Source: Pseudomonadota bacterium (GTDB taxonomy: Bacteria > Pseudomonadota > Alphaproteobacteria > Acetobacterales > Acetobacteraceae). From it: a DNA stretch of 64,000 nt. Positions 8,701-17,620 of the stretch are shown here, piece after piece. Each line of letters starts with the position of its first letter. Within the stretch, counting starts at the first letter, position 1. Both the position numbers and the translations under genes were made by a program. The notes beneath the pieces are model-generated. The model made no database searches and was not told where the DNA came from. It saw only the letters and a list, made by a program, of their open reading frames with translations. Location of the stretch: positions 1 through 64,000 of the forward strand of contig JAKBAD010000009.1 in assembly GCA_021809435.1 (NCBI GenBank), written 5' to 3'.

Positions 8701-11657
8701 GCAGCGGCACGGTGTCAGGTACGGTCGGCCAGACGGGCGGCACGTTCACCAACCAAGCCGGCGGCAGCACCGGGGCGTTCACCGAAAATGGCGGCACGGG
8801 CAGCAATGCCGGCACCATCGCCTCGCTCGACAACCAGTCGGGCTCCTTCACCAACACCGGCACCATCTCGGGTAACGTGACGCAGGAAGGTGGCTCGGTC
8901 ACCAGCAGCGGCACGGTGTCAGGTACGGTCGGCCAGACGGGCGGCACGTTCACCAACCAAACCGGCGGCAGCACTGGGGCGGTCACCGAAAATGGCGGCA
9001 CGGGCAGCAATGCGGGCACCATCGCCTCGCTCACCAACAATGCCGGCAGCTTCACCAACACCGGGGTCATTTCGGGCAATGTCACGGTCACGTTCGGCAC
9101 CGTCACGTCCAGCGGCACGGTCAATGGCCTGCTCGACACCGTCTCCGGCGGCACGCTCGACATCACCGGCGGCACCATGGCGGCGACCAATGGCGCGCTC
9201 GCGCTCTCGGGCGGGGGGCTGGTCGATCTCGGCGGCACCACCCAAACGCTGAATGGCGGCCTCACCCTCACCGGCGGCACGCTGCAAAACGGCGTGCTCT
9301 CCTCAACCGGCACCTTCGCCGTGCAGCAGGGCGTGATCAGCGCCAGCCTCACCGGCACGGGGGGGCTCGATAAAACCACCACCGGCACGGTCACCGTATC
9401 GGGCGCCAATTCCTACACCGGCACCACCACGGTCGAGGCCGGCACCCTGCTGGCGGGCGCGGCCAATGCCTTCGCCCCCAACAGCGCCACCACCGTCGAT
9501 GCCGGGGCGACGCTCGATCTCGGCGGGTATAACCAGACTGTCTCCGCCCTCTCGGGTGCCGGGCTGGTGACCGATGGCGGCACGCTCACCAACCAGGGCG
9601 CGTCCTCCACGTTCGGCGGCACCATCACCGACGGCACCGGCCCAACCAGCCTGGTCCAGAACAGCGCCGCCCTCACCCTCACGGGCGCCAACAGCTACAC
9701 CGGCACCACCGGCATCGGCGCGGGCGCCACGCTGGCGCTCTCGGGCGCGGGCGCCATCGCCGCCTCGTCCGATGTCACCGATAATGGCACGTTCGACATT
9801 TCCAACACCAATGCCGGCGCCAGCATCACCAGCCTGGACGGTAGCGGCCTCGTCACGCTCGGCGCCCAAACGCTGAGCCTGACCAACGCCGCGGGTAATT
9901 TCAGCGGTGGCATACAGGGCACGGGCGGCCTCTCGCTGGTTGGCGGCACCGAAACGCTGAGCGGTGCCAACAGCTATACCGGCGCCACCAGCATCGCCAC
10001 CGGCAGTGTTTTGGCTCTGTCGGGGGCGGGCGCCATCGCCTCCTCCTCGGGTGTGGCCGATGCCGGCACGTTCGACATCTCAAACACCACGAACGGCGCC
10101 TCCATCACCACCCTCTCGGGCAACGGCACCGCCCAGCTCGGCGGCCAGACGCTGAGCCTGACCGCCGCCAACACGGTGTTCGCGGGCACTCTCGCGGGCA
10201 GCGGTGGCTTTAACCTCACCAGCGGCACCGAGATTCTGGACGGCAACTCCTCCGCCTTCACCGGCACCACCGACATCACCGGCGGCATGCTCGAAGTGGG
10301 CGACGCCGCCACCCCCGGCGCCATGCTGGGGGGCAATGTGGTGGTGGGCGCTGGCGGCATGCTGCGCGGCCATGGCACGGTGGGCGGCAATGTCAGCAAT
10401 GGCGGTGTTGTCGAGCCCGGCGGCTCCATCGGCATCCTCACCATCAATGGCAACTACACCCAAACCAGCGCCGGCCTGCTCAATATCGAGGTGACGCCAA
10501 GCGCCGTGGCGGGCATCGGCTATGACCAGCTGGTGGTGCATGGCGCCGCCAGCTTGGCCGGCACGCTCGGGGTGCAGGTTGACACCGGCACCTACACCAT
10601 CGGCACCACCTACAACATCATCACCGCCGCCGGTGGCGTGAGCGGCCAGTTCAGCACCATCACCTACAACCCGCTCTTCGCCAACTACATCACGCCCATC
10701 GTCAATTACGGCGCCAATGGCGTTACCCTCGAGTTGCTGGCGACCGACACCGCCTTCGCCGGTGGCCGGTTCTATGTGGCCAGCAGCTTCGCCCAGGATA
10801 GCGGGCTGCTCTCCGCCCTCGCGGCGCCGCTCACCACCGGCCCCGCGAGTGGCGATGCCACCGACAATGGATATTGGCTGCACGGCATCGGCGCGTTCGG
10901 CAGCGCTAATGGCTATGACATCAACGAGAAGGGCTTTGTCGTCGGCAAGGGCTTCGATGTCTCGCCCAACCTGGTGCTGGGCGCGGCGGTCTCCAACCTC
11001 TACACCAGCACCTCGGGCGGCGGTTCATCGGTCGATGGCACGTCGGCCGGCGGGTTGGTTTATGGCATCTACAACGTCAACCGTCTCACCCTGTCGGGCG
11101 ATGTGGGTGCTGGCTACCTGCACGACAAGCTGACCCGCGGCCTGACGCCGCTTGGCGAAACCGCGCATGCCACCAGCTCGGGCTCCTATGTCGGCGCGGC
11201 GCTGCGCCTGCAGGAGCGGCTGATGAGCGGCTCGGGCTATTTCCTCACGCCCTATGCCACCGTCAGCTACCTGCACACCCATCTCGGCAGCACGCAGGAG
11301 AGCGGGGTCGGTATGCTGGACCTGCAATATGGCGCGCTCTCGGGCAGCATGGCGCAGTTCGGCGCGGGCCTCACGGGCGGCTACAGCGTGCCCGAGAGCC
11401 ACGGCACCCTCACCACCTGGGCCAGCCTGGGCGGCCTTGGCACGCTGGGCGACCGGCATAACCATGTGCTCGAGACGCTGGGCACCGCCAGCATGACCGA
11501 AACCGCCCAGGCGGCCCCTGGCGGCGCGCTTACCCCGGCGGTGGGGATCGAGCTCTCGAACGCCGGCCGCTGGGCGCTCGGCGCCGGTTGGGCGGGCCAG
11601 TATAGCGGCTCCACCAGCAACAACACCTTCAGCCTGCAGGCCAAATATGTCTGGTAA
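5748..11657 (+). CDS. Autotransporter with outer-membrane beta-barrel domain
   Basis: Signal peptide MKQKSSRRRSELLSSVAICVLALGMVPAAPALAQ from ATG 5748; TGTTTVEAGTL-like passenger repeats; C-terminal barrel ending AKYVW. Confidence 0.87.
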   Translation: MKQKSSRRRSELLSSVAICVLALGMVPAAPALAQAISYGGAGGASGLGVNNGPGGAASAMFNGGSGGTGGGGGAGVIGGNGGSSGAANSPALGLGGGVSVNNLGQSGGNGGGTTSPTIGSGTGGGGGSNGYVGTGLPTSVAVGGTGGNGGAGNGTADYGGGGGGGGYGAVLESTGNLGTLNTNATGGIGGNGGGSLNLVAGNGGQGGVGLFDNPSESATPGTLTIGTGFSVSGGNGGTAGLPTGTGATAGVAGAGGVGLVADNLTLVNNGVISGGLGGNGATRADALDFIGGANELTMGTGARLTGNVMIESGTLALNQAGNPAWTYADSFSGAGALDVSGGTVTLSVANTQTGGTSITGGTLVVGAAGAVGAETGATDITAGALNLSGTQLIQSGLSISGGELANGTITLLGGANTAIQASGGTLNNIVGAPDLVTNGGTTTLAGTNLLGNVTNNATLINTGTTTDALTNTGVVENSGTYIADIASNTGTITNDSGALWQGTIGVGANGTGTIVNNGGWVGNAVNSGGVIDNNGTWTGTMANTQGSFANTGTLTGLFTNSANASNAPTGVIEGGVSNTGLFTTTGTIGGGLTNTGLVNAAGVINGGVDNQNGGTFNVTGNLTSDTAFTNQGGATLTVQAGVYNVTGSISNAAAGIVTIESGATLASTLGLDNSGTITNNGAVTGGLSNSAGTFTNNVGATLDTASLTGGTIINYGNVTGTVDQTGGTFTNQVSGSTGAFTENGGVASNAGFVVSLDNQSGSFTNTGLMGNVTQEGGSVTNSGVVSGTVGQTGGTFTNQNGGITRAFTENGGVASNAGAVASLDNQSGSFTNTGVITGNVTQEGGSVTNSGVVFGTVGQTGGTFTNQAGGITGAFTENGGVASNAGAVASLDNQSGSFTNTGAITGNVTQEGGSVTSSGVVSGTVGQTGGTFTNQAGGSTGAFTENGGTGSNAGKVASLDNQSGSFTNTGTISGNVTQEGGSVTSSGTVSGTVGQTGGTFTNQAGGSTGAFTENGGTGSNAGTIASLDNQSGSFTNTGTISGNVTQEGGSVTSSGTVSGTVGQTGGTFTNQTGGSTGAVTENGGTGSNAGTIASLTNNAGSFTNTGVISGNVTVTFGTVTSSGTVNGLLDTVSGGTLDITGGTMAATNGALALSGGGLVDLGGTTQTLNGGLTLTGGTLQNGVLSSTGTFAVQQGVISASLTGTGGLDKTTTGTVTVSGANSYTGTTTVEAGTLLAGAANAFAPNSATTVDAGATLDLGGYNQTVSALSGAGLVTDGGTLTNQGASSTFGGTITDGTGPTSLVQNSAALTLTGANSYTGTTGIGAGATLALSGAGAIAASSDVTDNGTFDISNTNAGASITSLDGSGLVTLGAQTLSLTNAAGNFSGGIQGTGGLSLVGGTETLSGANSYTGATSIATGSVLALSGAGAIASSSGVADAGTFDISNTTNGASITTLSGNGTAQLGGQTLSLTAANTVFAGTLAGSGGFNLTSGTEILDGNSSAFTGTTDITGGMLEVGDAATPGAMLGGNVVVGAGGMLRGHGTVGGNVSNGGVVEPGGSIGILTINGNYTQTSAGLLNIEVTPSAVAGIGYDQLVVHGAASLAGTLGVQVDTGTYTIGTTYNIITAAGGVSGQFSTITYNPLFANYITPIVNYGANGVTLELLATDTAFAGGRFYVASSFAQDSGLLSALAAPLTTGPASGDATDNGYWLHGIGAFGSANGYDINEKGFVVGKGFDVSPNLVLGAAVSNLYTSTSGGGSSVDGTSAGGLVYGIYNVNRLTLSGDVGAGYLHDKLTRGLTPLGETAHATSSGSYVGAALRLQERLMSGSGYFLTPYATVSYLHTHLGSTQESGVGMLDLQYGALSGSMAQFGAGLTGGYSVPESHGTLTTWASLGGLGTLGDRHNHVLETLGTASMTETAQAAPGGALTPAVGIELSNAGRWALGAGWAGQYSGSTSNNTFSLQAKYVW
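7897..9085 (+). repeat. Tandem 204-bp (68-aa) repeats in autotransporter passenger, about 5-6 copies
   Basis: gtgacgcaggaaggcggctcggtcacc recurs at 8061, 8265, 8469, 8673 and 8877, spaced exactly 204 bp; a diverged copy starts at 9081. Confidence 0.92.
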
Positions 11658-11675
11658 GGCCTGAGGCCCCAAAGG

Positions 11676-11716
11676 CCGGCCTGTTCAGCCGCAGCGCTGG
11701 GCAGGCCGGTTTTTTT
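11676..11716 (+). terminator. Rho-independent terminator
   Basis: ccggcctg ... caggccgg stem followed by ttttttt, downstream of the autotransporter. Confidence 0.75.
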
Positions 11717-11757
11717 ATGGGGTTTTTTGTGAGGGGCCACGAGGCTTGGCCTGGCTC

Positions 11758-11844
11758 TGGTGCGGGTGGGGGGACTCGAACCCCCACAGGGCAAAGCCCC
11801 AACGGATTTTAAGTCCGGTGCGTCTACCATTCCGCCACACCCGC
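11758..11844 (-). tRNA. tRNA-Leu(TAA), CCA encoded
   Basis: Reverse complement GCGGGTGTGGCGGAATGGTAGACGCACCGGACTTAAAATCCGTTGGGGCTTTGCCCTGTGGGGGTTCGAGTCCCCCCACCCGCACCA; anticodon loop CTTAAAA; class II variable arm. Confidence 0.95.
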
Positions 11845-11913
11845 GCCGCGCTCACCTAACCCGGAGTTGCGGTGTTTCGCAATAAGCGTTGACCGCATCG
11901 CGGCGGGCTTGGC

Positions 11914-13806
11914 ATGTCTCGGGTCATGGCTCGTCGTCCCTCTGCCCCCAAACCACCCACCGCCAAAGCGCCCAAAGCCGCCAAAACCGCCACGCCCCGC
12001 CGCGCCCCGCCGCGTGGGGGTGTTTCGGCGGGCCATGGCTTTGCGTGGCCGGCGCTCTCGCCTCGCGCGCGGTATTTGGCGCGGCTCGGCTGGTCGGGGA
12101 TGCGGCTGCTCATCATCGGCTCCATCTGGGGGGCGGTGATTCTGGGGCTGGTGGTGCTCTGGTTCACCTGGAACCTGCCCAACCCCAACAGCGCCCTCAC
12201 CCAGGCGCGCCGCCCGGCCATTTTGCTGCTCGACCCCGCGGGCGCCCAGGTCGCGCGCTTTGGCGATGCCTCGGGCCAGGTGGTCACGGCCGCCAGCCTG
12301 CCGCCCTATGTCGCCCAATCCTTCATCGACATCGAAGACAAACGCTTCTACGCCCACGGCGCCTTCGACACCGAAGGCCTGGCCCGCGCCTTGTTCACCG
12401 ATCTGGCGCACAAGCGCGTGGTGCAAGGCGGCTCCACCCTCACCCAGCAGGTCGCCAAAACGCTGTTTCTGGGCAATGAGCGCACGCTGCGCCGCAAGGT
12501 GCAGGAGGCGGTTCTCGCCCTCTGGCTCACCCGCCACTACACGCCTGATGAAATTTTAAGCATCTACCTCAACCGTGTCTATCTGGGCGAGGGCGCTTAT
12601 GGCGTCGATGCCGCCGCGCGCCTTTATTTCAACGAGCCCGCCAGCCGCCTCACCCTGGCCCAGGCGGCGATTTTGGCCGGCCTGCCCAAGGCGCCATCAT
12701 CGCTCAACCCCATCGCCGCCCCCGATGCCGCCGCCCAGCGTGGCCAAGAGGTGCTGAGCGCCATGGTGGCCGCGGGCGATATTTCCCCCGCCCAGGAAGC
12801 CGCCGCCCTGCCGCAGCTCGCCAACGCGCTCAGCCCCACCACCCGCACCTCGTGGTATGCGCTGTGGGTGATGCAAAGCCAAAGCGCCACCCTGCCCGAA
12901 GGCGAGGACATCACCTTCACCACCACCTTCAGCCCCCATGACCAAAAGCTGGCCGAAACCGCGCTCAACCTCGCCATCGAGGGCCAAGGCCCGGCGCTCA
13001 ACGTCTCGCAAGGGGCGGTGGTGGTGCTCGATGCCAAAACCGGCGCCGTGCGCGCGCTGGTGGGCGGGGTGGGCGACCGGCTGGGCTATAACCGCGCAAC
13101 GCTGGCCCGGCGCCAGACCGGCTCGGCCATCAAGCCCATTGTTTGGCTGGCGGGTCTGCGCGCCGGCCTCACGCCCACCAGCATCCTGTTCGACGGCCCG
13201 CTCGACCTTCGTGGCTACCGCCCGCACGATTACGAAGCCGGCTATCGCGGCGATGTCACCATGAGCGAGGCGCTGGCCGATTCAATGAATACGGTCGCCA
13301 TCCGCATTCTGCTGCGCGCGGGCGGGGCCAGGCGGGTCATCGCGGTGGCCAACCAGCTCGGGCTCGATGATCATTTCCCCGACGATGCCACCATGGCCCT
13401 GGGCTCGGGCGGGGTGGGCGTTTTGCAACTGGCCGGCGCCTATGCCACGTTTTTCAATGGCGGCAAGCGCGTCACGCCTTATGCGGTCACCGCCATCAAC
13501 GGCGCCCCCGCCGCCATCCCGCCGCCCGTGCCGGTAGCCGACCCCACCCAGGCGCAAGAGGTGGCCGACATGATGCGCGCGGTCGTCACCGGCGGCACGG
13601 GCAAAAATGCCTATTTACCCGGCATCTACACGGCGGGCAAAACCGGCACCACGCAAGATTACCGCGACGCCTGGTTCGTCGGCTATGCCCAAGGCGATAT
13701 CATCGCCGTCTGGGTCGGCAACGACGATAATTCCCCCACCAAAGGCGTCCTCGGCGGCCTGCTGCCCGCGCAGATTTTTAAAAACATCGCGGCGAATTTG
13801 CAGTGA
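11914..13806 (+). CDS. Penicillin-binding protein 1A/1C-like bifunctional transglycosylase/transpeptidase
   Basis: GT51 motifs EDKRFYAHGAFD and GGSTLTQQVAKTLFL; transpeptidase motifs TGSAIKP, SMN, KTGTT. Confidence 0.92.
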   Translation: MSRVMARRPSAPKPPTAKAPKAAKTATPRRAPPRGGVSAGHGFAWPALSPRARYLARLGWSGMRLLIIGSIWGAVILGLVVLWFTWNLPNPNSALTQARRPAILLLDPAGAQVARFGDASGQVVTAASLPPYVAQSFIDIEDKRFYAHGAFDTEGLARALFTDLAHKRVVQGGSTLTQQVAKTLFLGNERTLRRKVQEAVLALWLTRHYTPDEILSIYLNRVYLGEGAYGVDAAARLYFNEPASRLTLAQAAILAGLPKAPSSLNPIAAPDAAAQRGQEVLSAMVAAGDISPAQEAAALPQLANALSPTTRTSWYALWVMQSQSATLPEGEDITFTTTFSPHDQKLAETALNLAIEGQGPALNVSQGAVVVLDAKTGAVRALVGGVGDRLGYNRATLARRQTGSAIKPIVWLAGLRAGLTPTSILFDGPLDLRGYRPHDYEAGYRGDVTMSEALADSMNTVAIRILLRAGGARRVIAVANQLGLDDHFPDDATMALGSGGVGVLQLAGAYATFFNGGKRVTPYAVTAINGAPAAIPPPVPVADPTQAQEVADMMRAVVTGGTGKNAYLPGIYTAGKTGTTQDYRDAWFVGYAQGDIIAVWVGNDDNSPTKGVLGGLLPAQIFKNIAANLQ

Positions 13807-13881
13807 GGCGGCAAAGGCCCGTCGCGGCCCGTCACCGGCGGCGGTGCTGTTCTCCAAAACAGCCGCTCATTCAGGGCCGTT

Positions 13882-13956
13882 GAGTGGATACTCACGCCAG
13901 GACAAGGAGTGGATACTCACGCCAGGACAAGGAGTGGACACTCACGCCCGGACAAG
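13882..13956. repeat. Three tandem copies of a 25-bp repeat GAGTGGATACTCACGCCAGGACAAG
   Basis: Copies start at 13882, 13907 and 13932; the third has two substitutions. Confidence 0.95.
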
Positions 13957-14038
13957 GATATGATCGCACACGCCATCTCTCCGATGACGAGGGAACCTGA
14001 GCGGCGTCTTCAGCCTGCACGGTGACTATGGATCTTCC

Positions 14039-14515
14039 ATGAAGCCTCTCGCCCTGACACTCCTCATGGCCTGCGCAACCCTGGCGGCGGGCGGTCCATC
14101 GCCAGCTTTCGCCAAGCCTGTCACGATATTTGAGTGCCATCTTCCCGCGGGCAAATGGGTCACGGTCACGCAGGATGGGGATCAATTCACCTACCGCCAT
14201 GGAACAGCCCACGGCACGGATCTGACGATAACAGGCAACGCTCATACGGCTAACCTGTTCTACTGGTCCGGGCGATACACAAACATCGAACAACAGCTTC
14301 GGTTCACCAAGGGCGATTACAGCTATATTGTCTACAGCCTTGGCCCTAATCCAAATCTGGGTGCCGACGGCGATTCAGGTGTCGAAGTTCTCAAGGGCAC
14401 AAACATCATCAGCGACACCAATGGCGACCAAGATACTTGCTCACCGTGGGCGGATTTAAATATCTCGATGGAGAATGATCTGCCCGAAGACGATGATTCA
14501 TGGTCCGCCATGTAA
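14039..14515 (+). CDS. Hypothetical secreted protein
   Basis: Signal peptide MKPLALTLLMACATLAAGGPSPAFA; no family recognised. Confidence 0.6.
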   Translation: MKPLALTLLMACATLAAGGPSPAFAKPVTIFECHLPAGKWVTVTQDGDQFTYRHGTAHGTDLTITGNAHTANLFYWSGRYTNIEQQLRFTKGDYSYIVYSLGPNPNLGADGDSGVEVLKGTNIISDTNGDQDTCSPWADLNISMENDLPEDDDSWSAM

Positions 14516-14534
14516 CCCCCGCCGAGCGCTCAGC

Positions 14535-15743
14535 TCAGTGCCCCATCGCCTGCATCATGAATTTCTTCTTGAGCCGGGGCATGCGGTTGACCGCCGCCAG
14601 CCCAATATCGCGCGCCAGCCGGATGACGGCGTTATTGGTCGAGAACAGCCGGTCGAGCGTGTCCATGCCCATCAGCATGGCCAAATTCACGCCGCGCCGC
14701 GCGGCCTGGTAGCGCTTGAGCACCTCGGGGGCGCCGGGGTCGGCCACGCCTTCCAAAATCTCCACCAGCGCCGTGGCGTCGAGATAGCCCAAATTCAGCC
14801 CCTGACCGGCAATGGGGTGCACGCCGTGCGCGGCATCGCCCACCAGCAGCAGGCGCTTGTCGTAATAGCGCGCGGCAAATTGCGCCGAGAGCGGATAGAG
14901 CCAGCGCAGCCCCACCAGCTCAATGCCACCCAGCCGGTTATTCATGCGCTTTTCAAGCTCGGGCTTCAGCTCCGAGGCGGTGTATTCATAAAGCCGCTTG
15001 GCCACCTCGTCCTTCTCGGTAAACACCACGGCCGAGAGGTTGGGGTGCTCGGGCGTGCCGGTCATGGGCAGCACGGCAAACGGCCCACCGGGCAGAAAAT
15101 GTTCCAGTGCCACATTATTGTGCGGCTTCTCATGCGCGATTGAAACAATCAGCGCGGTCTGGTGATATAATAGCCGCGTGAGCGGAATCCCCGCCTCCTC
15201 GCGCAGGGCTGAGCGGCGGCCCTCGGCGGCCACCACCAGCTTCACCCGAAACACCTCATCGCCCACCGTCACCGTGGCGCCGTCATCATCGCGCGTCACC
15301 CGCGCGCTGGCCGGGGCGCGCAGCACCAGGTTGGGTTCATCGCGGAAGCGCCGGTTCATCGCCACCCGGATCGAGCGCGCCTCGATGATCCAGCCAAACG
15401 CGTCATCGCCCACATCCTTGCTGGAGAAATTGAGCTTGAGCGGCGAGGGCGGGCGGCCGAGCTTGCCGTCGGTCACGTCGATATCGCGGATGGGGCAGGG
15501 GGCGTAAGGCAGCTCATCGAAAATACCGGCCAGGTCCATCACCGGCTTGCAGCCCGCGGCGATGGCATAGGTGCGCCCGTCAAAGGCCGGGTCTTCCATC
15601 GGCGCGAGATCGGCCTTGTCCACCAGCAGAATTTTACGTCCCGTCGCCGCCAGCGCCAAAGCCAGCGTGCCGCCCACGGGGCCAGCGCCAACAATGGCGA
15701 TCTCGCAGTCATGGTTAACGGGCTGTTGGTCCAGTTGCTCCAT
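14535..15743 (-). CDS. UbiH/UbiF/COQ6-family FAD-dependent hydroxylase
   Basis: IAIVGAGPVGGTLALALA dinucleotide-binding motif and LLVGDAAHGVHPIAGQGLNLGYLDA; start at MEQLDQ or an upstream MWQTGV. Confidence 0.88.
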   Translation of the reverse strand: MEQLDQQPVNHDCEIAIVGAGPVGGTLALALAATGRKILLVDKADLAPMEDPAFDGRTYAIAAGCKPVMDLAGIFDELPYAPCPIRDIDVTDGKLGRPPSPLKLNFSSKDVGDDAFGWIIEARSIRVAMNRRFRDEPNLVLRAPASARVTRDDDGATVTVGDEVFRVKLVVAAEGRRSALREEAGIPLTRLLYHQTALIVSIAHEKPHNNVALEHFLPGGPFAVLPMTGTPEHPNLSAVVFTEKDEVAKRLYEYTASELKPELEKRMNNRLGGIELVGLRWLYPLSAQFAARYYDKRLLLVGDAAHGVHPIAGQGLNLGYLDATALVEILEGVADPGAPEVLKRYQAARRGVNLAMLMGMDTLDRLFSTNNAVIRLARDIGLAAVNRMPRLKKKFMMQAMGH

Positions 15744-16028
15744 CTCACGCGCCTTGTCTTCGAGTGTGACGCCAGTTTGCCACATTCGCGCCCCCAGGAC
15801 AAATGCCCCACCCGGCCATGGTTGAACGGATTGCGTCCAGAGGCGCCTATTTTTTAAGCAAGTGTTTGCGCGCCGCGCCGCTGTCCCCGGGCTCCGCCTC
15901 GCTGGCGGTTTTGGCACGGCGTTTGCGAAGCCGGGTAGCGTAACGCCTACCGAGCTTTTCAGAACACGCTTTGCCGACCTGCCCGGGCTCCAGGTCGTTC
16001 AATGGCAAAGTAAAAAGGGACCTAGTTG

Positions 16029-17345
16029 ATGAGTAAGAGATCGCTTCTGGCTGTCACGGCAGCGTTGGGGATGACGATGGCGGGCGCCGCCCCGGCCTTT
16101 GCGCAGAGCGCCACGCCGACCTTGAATTCGGGCGACACATCTTGGATGCTGGCGTCATCGGCGCTGGTTCTGATGATGACCGTCCCCGGTCTGGCTCTCT
16201 ATTACGGCGGTCTGCTGCGCCGTAAAAACATCCTGGCGATGCTGATGCAGTCCTTCTTCGCCACGGCGCTCATCACGGTGCTGTGGTGCATTGTCGGCTA
16301 CAGCCTGGCCTTCACCCAAGGGTCGGGTCCGCTGGCGCCCTTCATCGGCGGTTTTTCGCGTGTTCTGCTCAATGGCGCCGGCCTCAACGGCCTTTCGGGC
16401 ACCATCCCCGAGACCGTGTTCGCCTTTTTCCAGTGCACCTTCGCCATCATCACCCCGGTGCTGGCGCTGGGCGGCCCGGCCGACCGTCTGAAATTCTCCT
16501 CCTCCATGGTGTTCGTGGGCGTGTGGCTGCTGGCGGTCTATTGCCCCATCGCCCACATGGTCTGGGGGCCGGGCGGCTTCCTGGGCGCGGCGGGGGTGCT
16601 CGACTTCGCGGGCGGCACGGTCGTGCACATCAACTCCGCCGTGGCCGGCCTCATCGCCGCCATCATGGTGGGCAAGCGCACCGGCTATGGGCGTGAGAAC
16701 ATGGCACCCGGCGATCTGGGCTACACCCTCATCGGCGGCTCCATGCTGTGGGTTGGCTGGTTCGGCTTCAACGCCGGCTCCGCTCTCACCGCTGGTGGTC
16801 TGGCTGGCATGGCCGCCATCAACACCCAGCTCGCCACCGCCGCCGCCGTCGTGTCGTGGACGCTGGTTGAGTGGGCCGTCAAAGGCAAGCCCAGCATGCT
16901 GGGCGCGGTTTCGGGCGCGGTGGCCGGTCTGGTCGCCATCACCCCGGCCTGCGGCTTTGTCGGGGTCTCGGGCGCGCTCATCATCGGCCTTGCCGCTGGC
17001 GCGGTGTGCTACTGGGGCGTCACCGGCTTCAAGAGCCTGTTCTCCTACGATGACGCGCTCGATGTCTGGGGCGTGCATGGTCTGGGCGGCATTCTCGGCG
17101 CGCTGCTCACCGGCGTGTTCGCCCTCAACGAGGTCGGCGGCCATCCCGGCCTGATCGAAGGCGCCCCCCACCAGGTGCTGGTGCAGCTCGAGGGCATCGT
17201 CACCACCATCGTCTATGACGGCGTCGTCACCTTCATCATCCTCAAGCTCATCGACCTGACCATGGGCCTGCGCGTGGCCAAGGAAGACGAGATCGAGGGT
17301 CTCGACATCACCCAGCATGGCGAGATGCTCCAGCATCACGGCTAA
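16029..17345 (+). CDS. amtB: Ammonium transporter
   Basis: AmtB hallmarks including YYGGLLRRKN, FFQCTFAIITP, VVHINSAVAGL and signal peptide. Confidence 0.95.
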   Translation: MSKRSLLAVTAALGMTMAGAAPAFAQSATPTLNSGDTSWMLASSALVLMMTVPGLALYYGGLLRRKNILAMLMQSFFATALITVLWCIVGYSLAFTQGSGPLAPFIGGFSRVLLNGAGLNGLSGTIPETVFAFFQCTFAIITPVLALGGPADRLKFSSSMVFVGVWLLAVYCPIAHMVWGPGGFLGAAGVLDFAGGTVVHINSAVAGLIAAIMVGKRTGYGRENMAPGDLGYTLIGGSMLWVGWFGFNAGSALTAGGLAGMAAINTQLATAAAVVSWTLVEWAVKGKPSMLGAVSGAVAGLVAITPACGFVGVSGALIIGLAAGAVCYWGVTGFKSLFSYDDALDVWGVHGLGGILGALLTGVFALNEVGGHPGLIEGAPHQVLVQLEGIVTTIVYDGVVTFIILKLIDLTMGLRVAKEDEIEGLDITQHGEMLQHHG

Positions 17346-17396
17346 ACCCCCCGTTTAAGGGTTTGGTGCCTCTGCCGCACTTTTAGGCATAAACAG

Positions 17397-17426
17397 CCTC
17401 CCGCCTGCCCAGGCGGGAGGTTTTTT
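17397..17426 (+). terminator. Rho-independent terminator after amtB
   Basis: cctcccgcctgcccaggcgggaggtttttt. Confidence 0.9.
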
Positions 17427-17551
17427 GTCTCCCCTGAGAGGCGATCCGATGTCTGAATCGCCCTCTCATTTATTGATTTTCCTGGTATCCGGGCCGGGCG
17501 TTTCGCGGGCACCAGCGCTCTGGCCGCCGCGCCGGTCTAACCGGTCAGTCC

Positions 17552-17565
17552 ATGATCTGAATCAA
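17552..17565 (+). promoter_or_regulatory. Putative FNR/Anr-type box ATGAT-CTGA-ATCAA
   Basis: One mismatch to TTGAT-N4-ATCAA, centred about 62 bp upstream of the truncated hemoglobin start; CATATA -10-like hexamer at 17589. Confidence 0.5.
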
Positions 17566-17620
17566 AGTTTTGTGCAAAAAATCCTGCGCATATACCGGCC
17601 GGAAACGTAGGGGCAGGGCG

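Noticed and set aside
7897-9085. Regular repeats considered as CRISPR array
   Set aside because: Repeats are 204 bp, contiguous and in-frame within an autotransporter ORF.
11381-11830. ORF MVDAPDLKSVGALPCGGSSPPTRTR... on the minus strand
   Set aside because: N-terminus is the translation of the tRNA-Leu gene; a typical spurious ORF.
13892-14293. Minus-strand ORF MFDVCVSPGPVEQVS...
   Set aside because: Runs through the 25-bp repeats and antisense to the secreted-protein gene; no domain support.
15917-16029. Expected glnK next to amtB
   Set aside because: No P-II-like ORF is present in the short intergenic region; its absence alone is not strong evidence of anything unusual.
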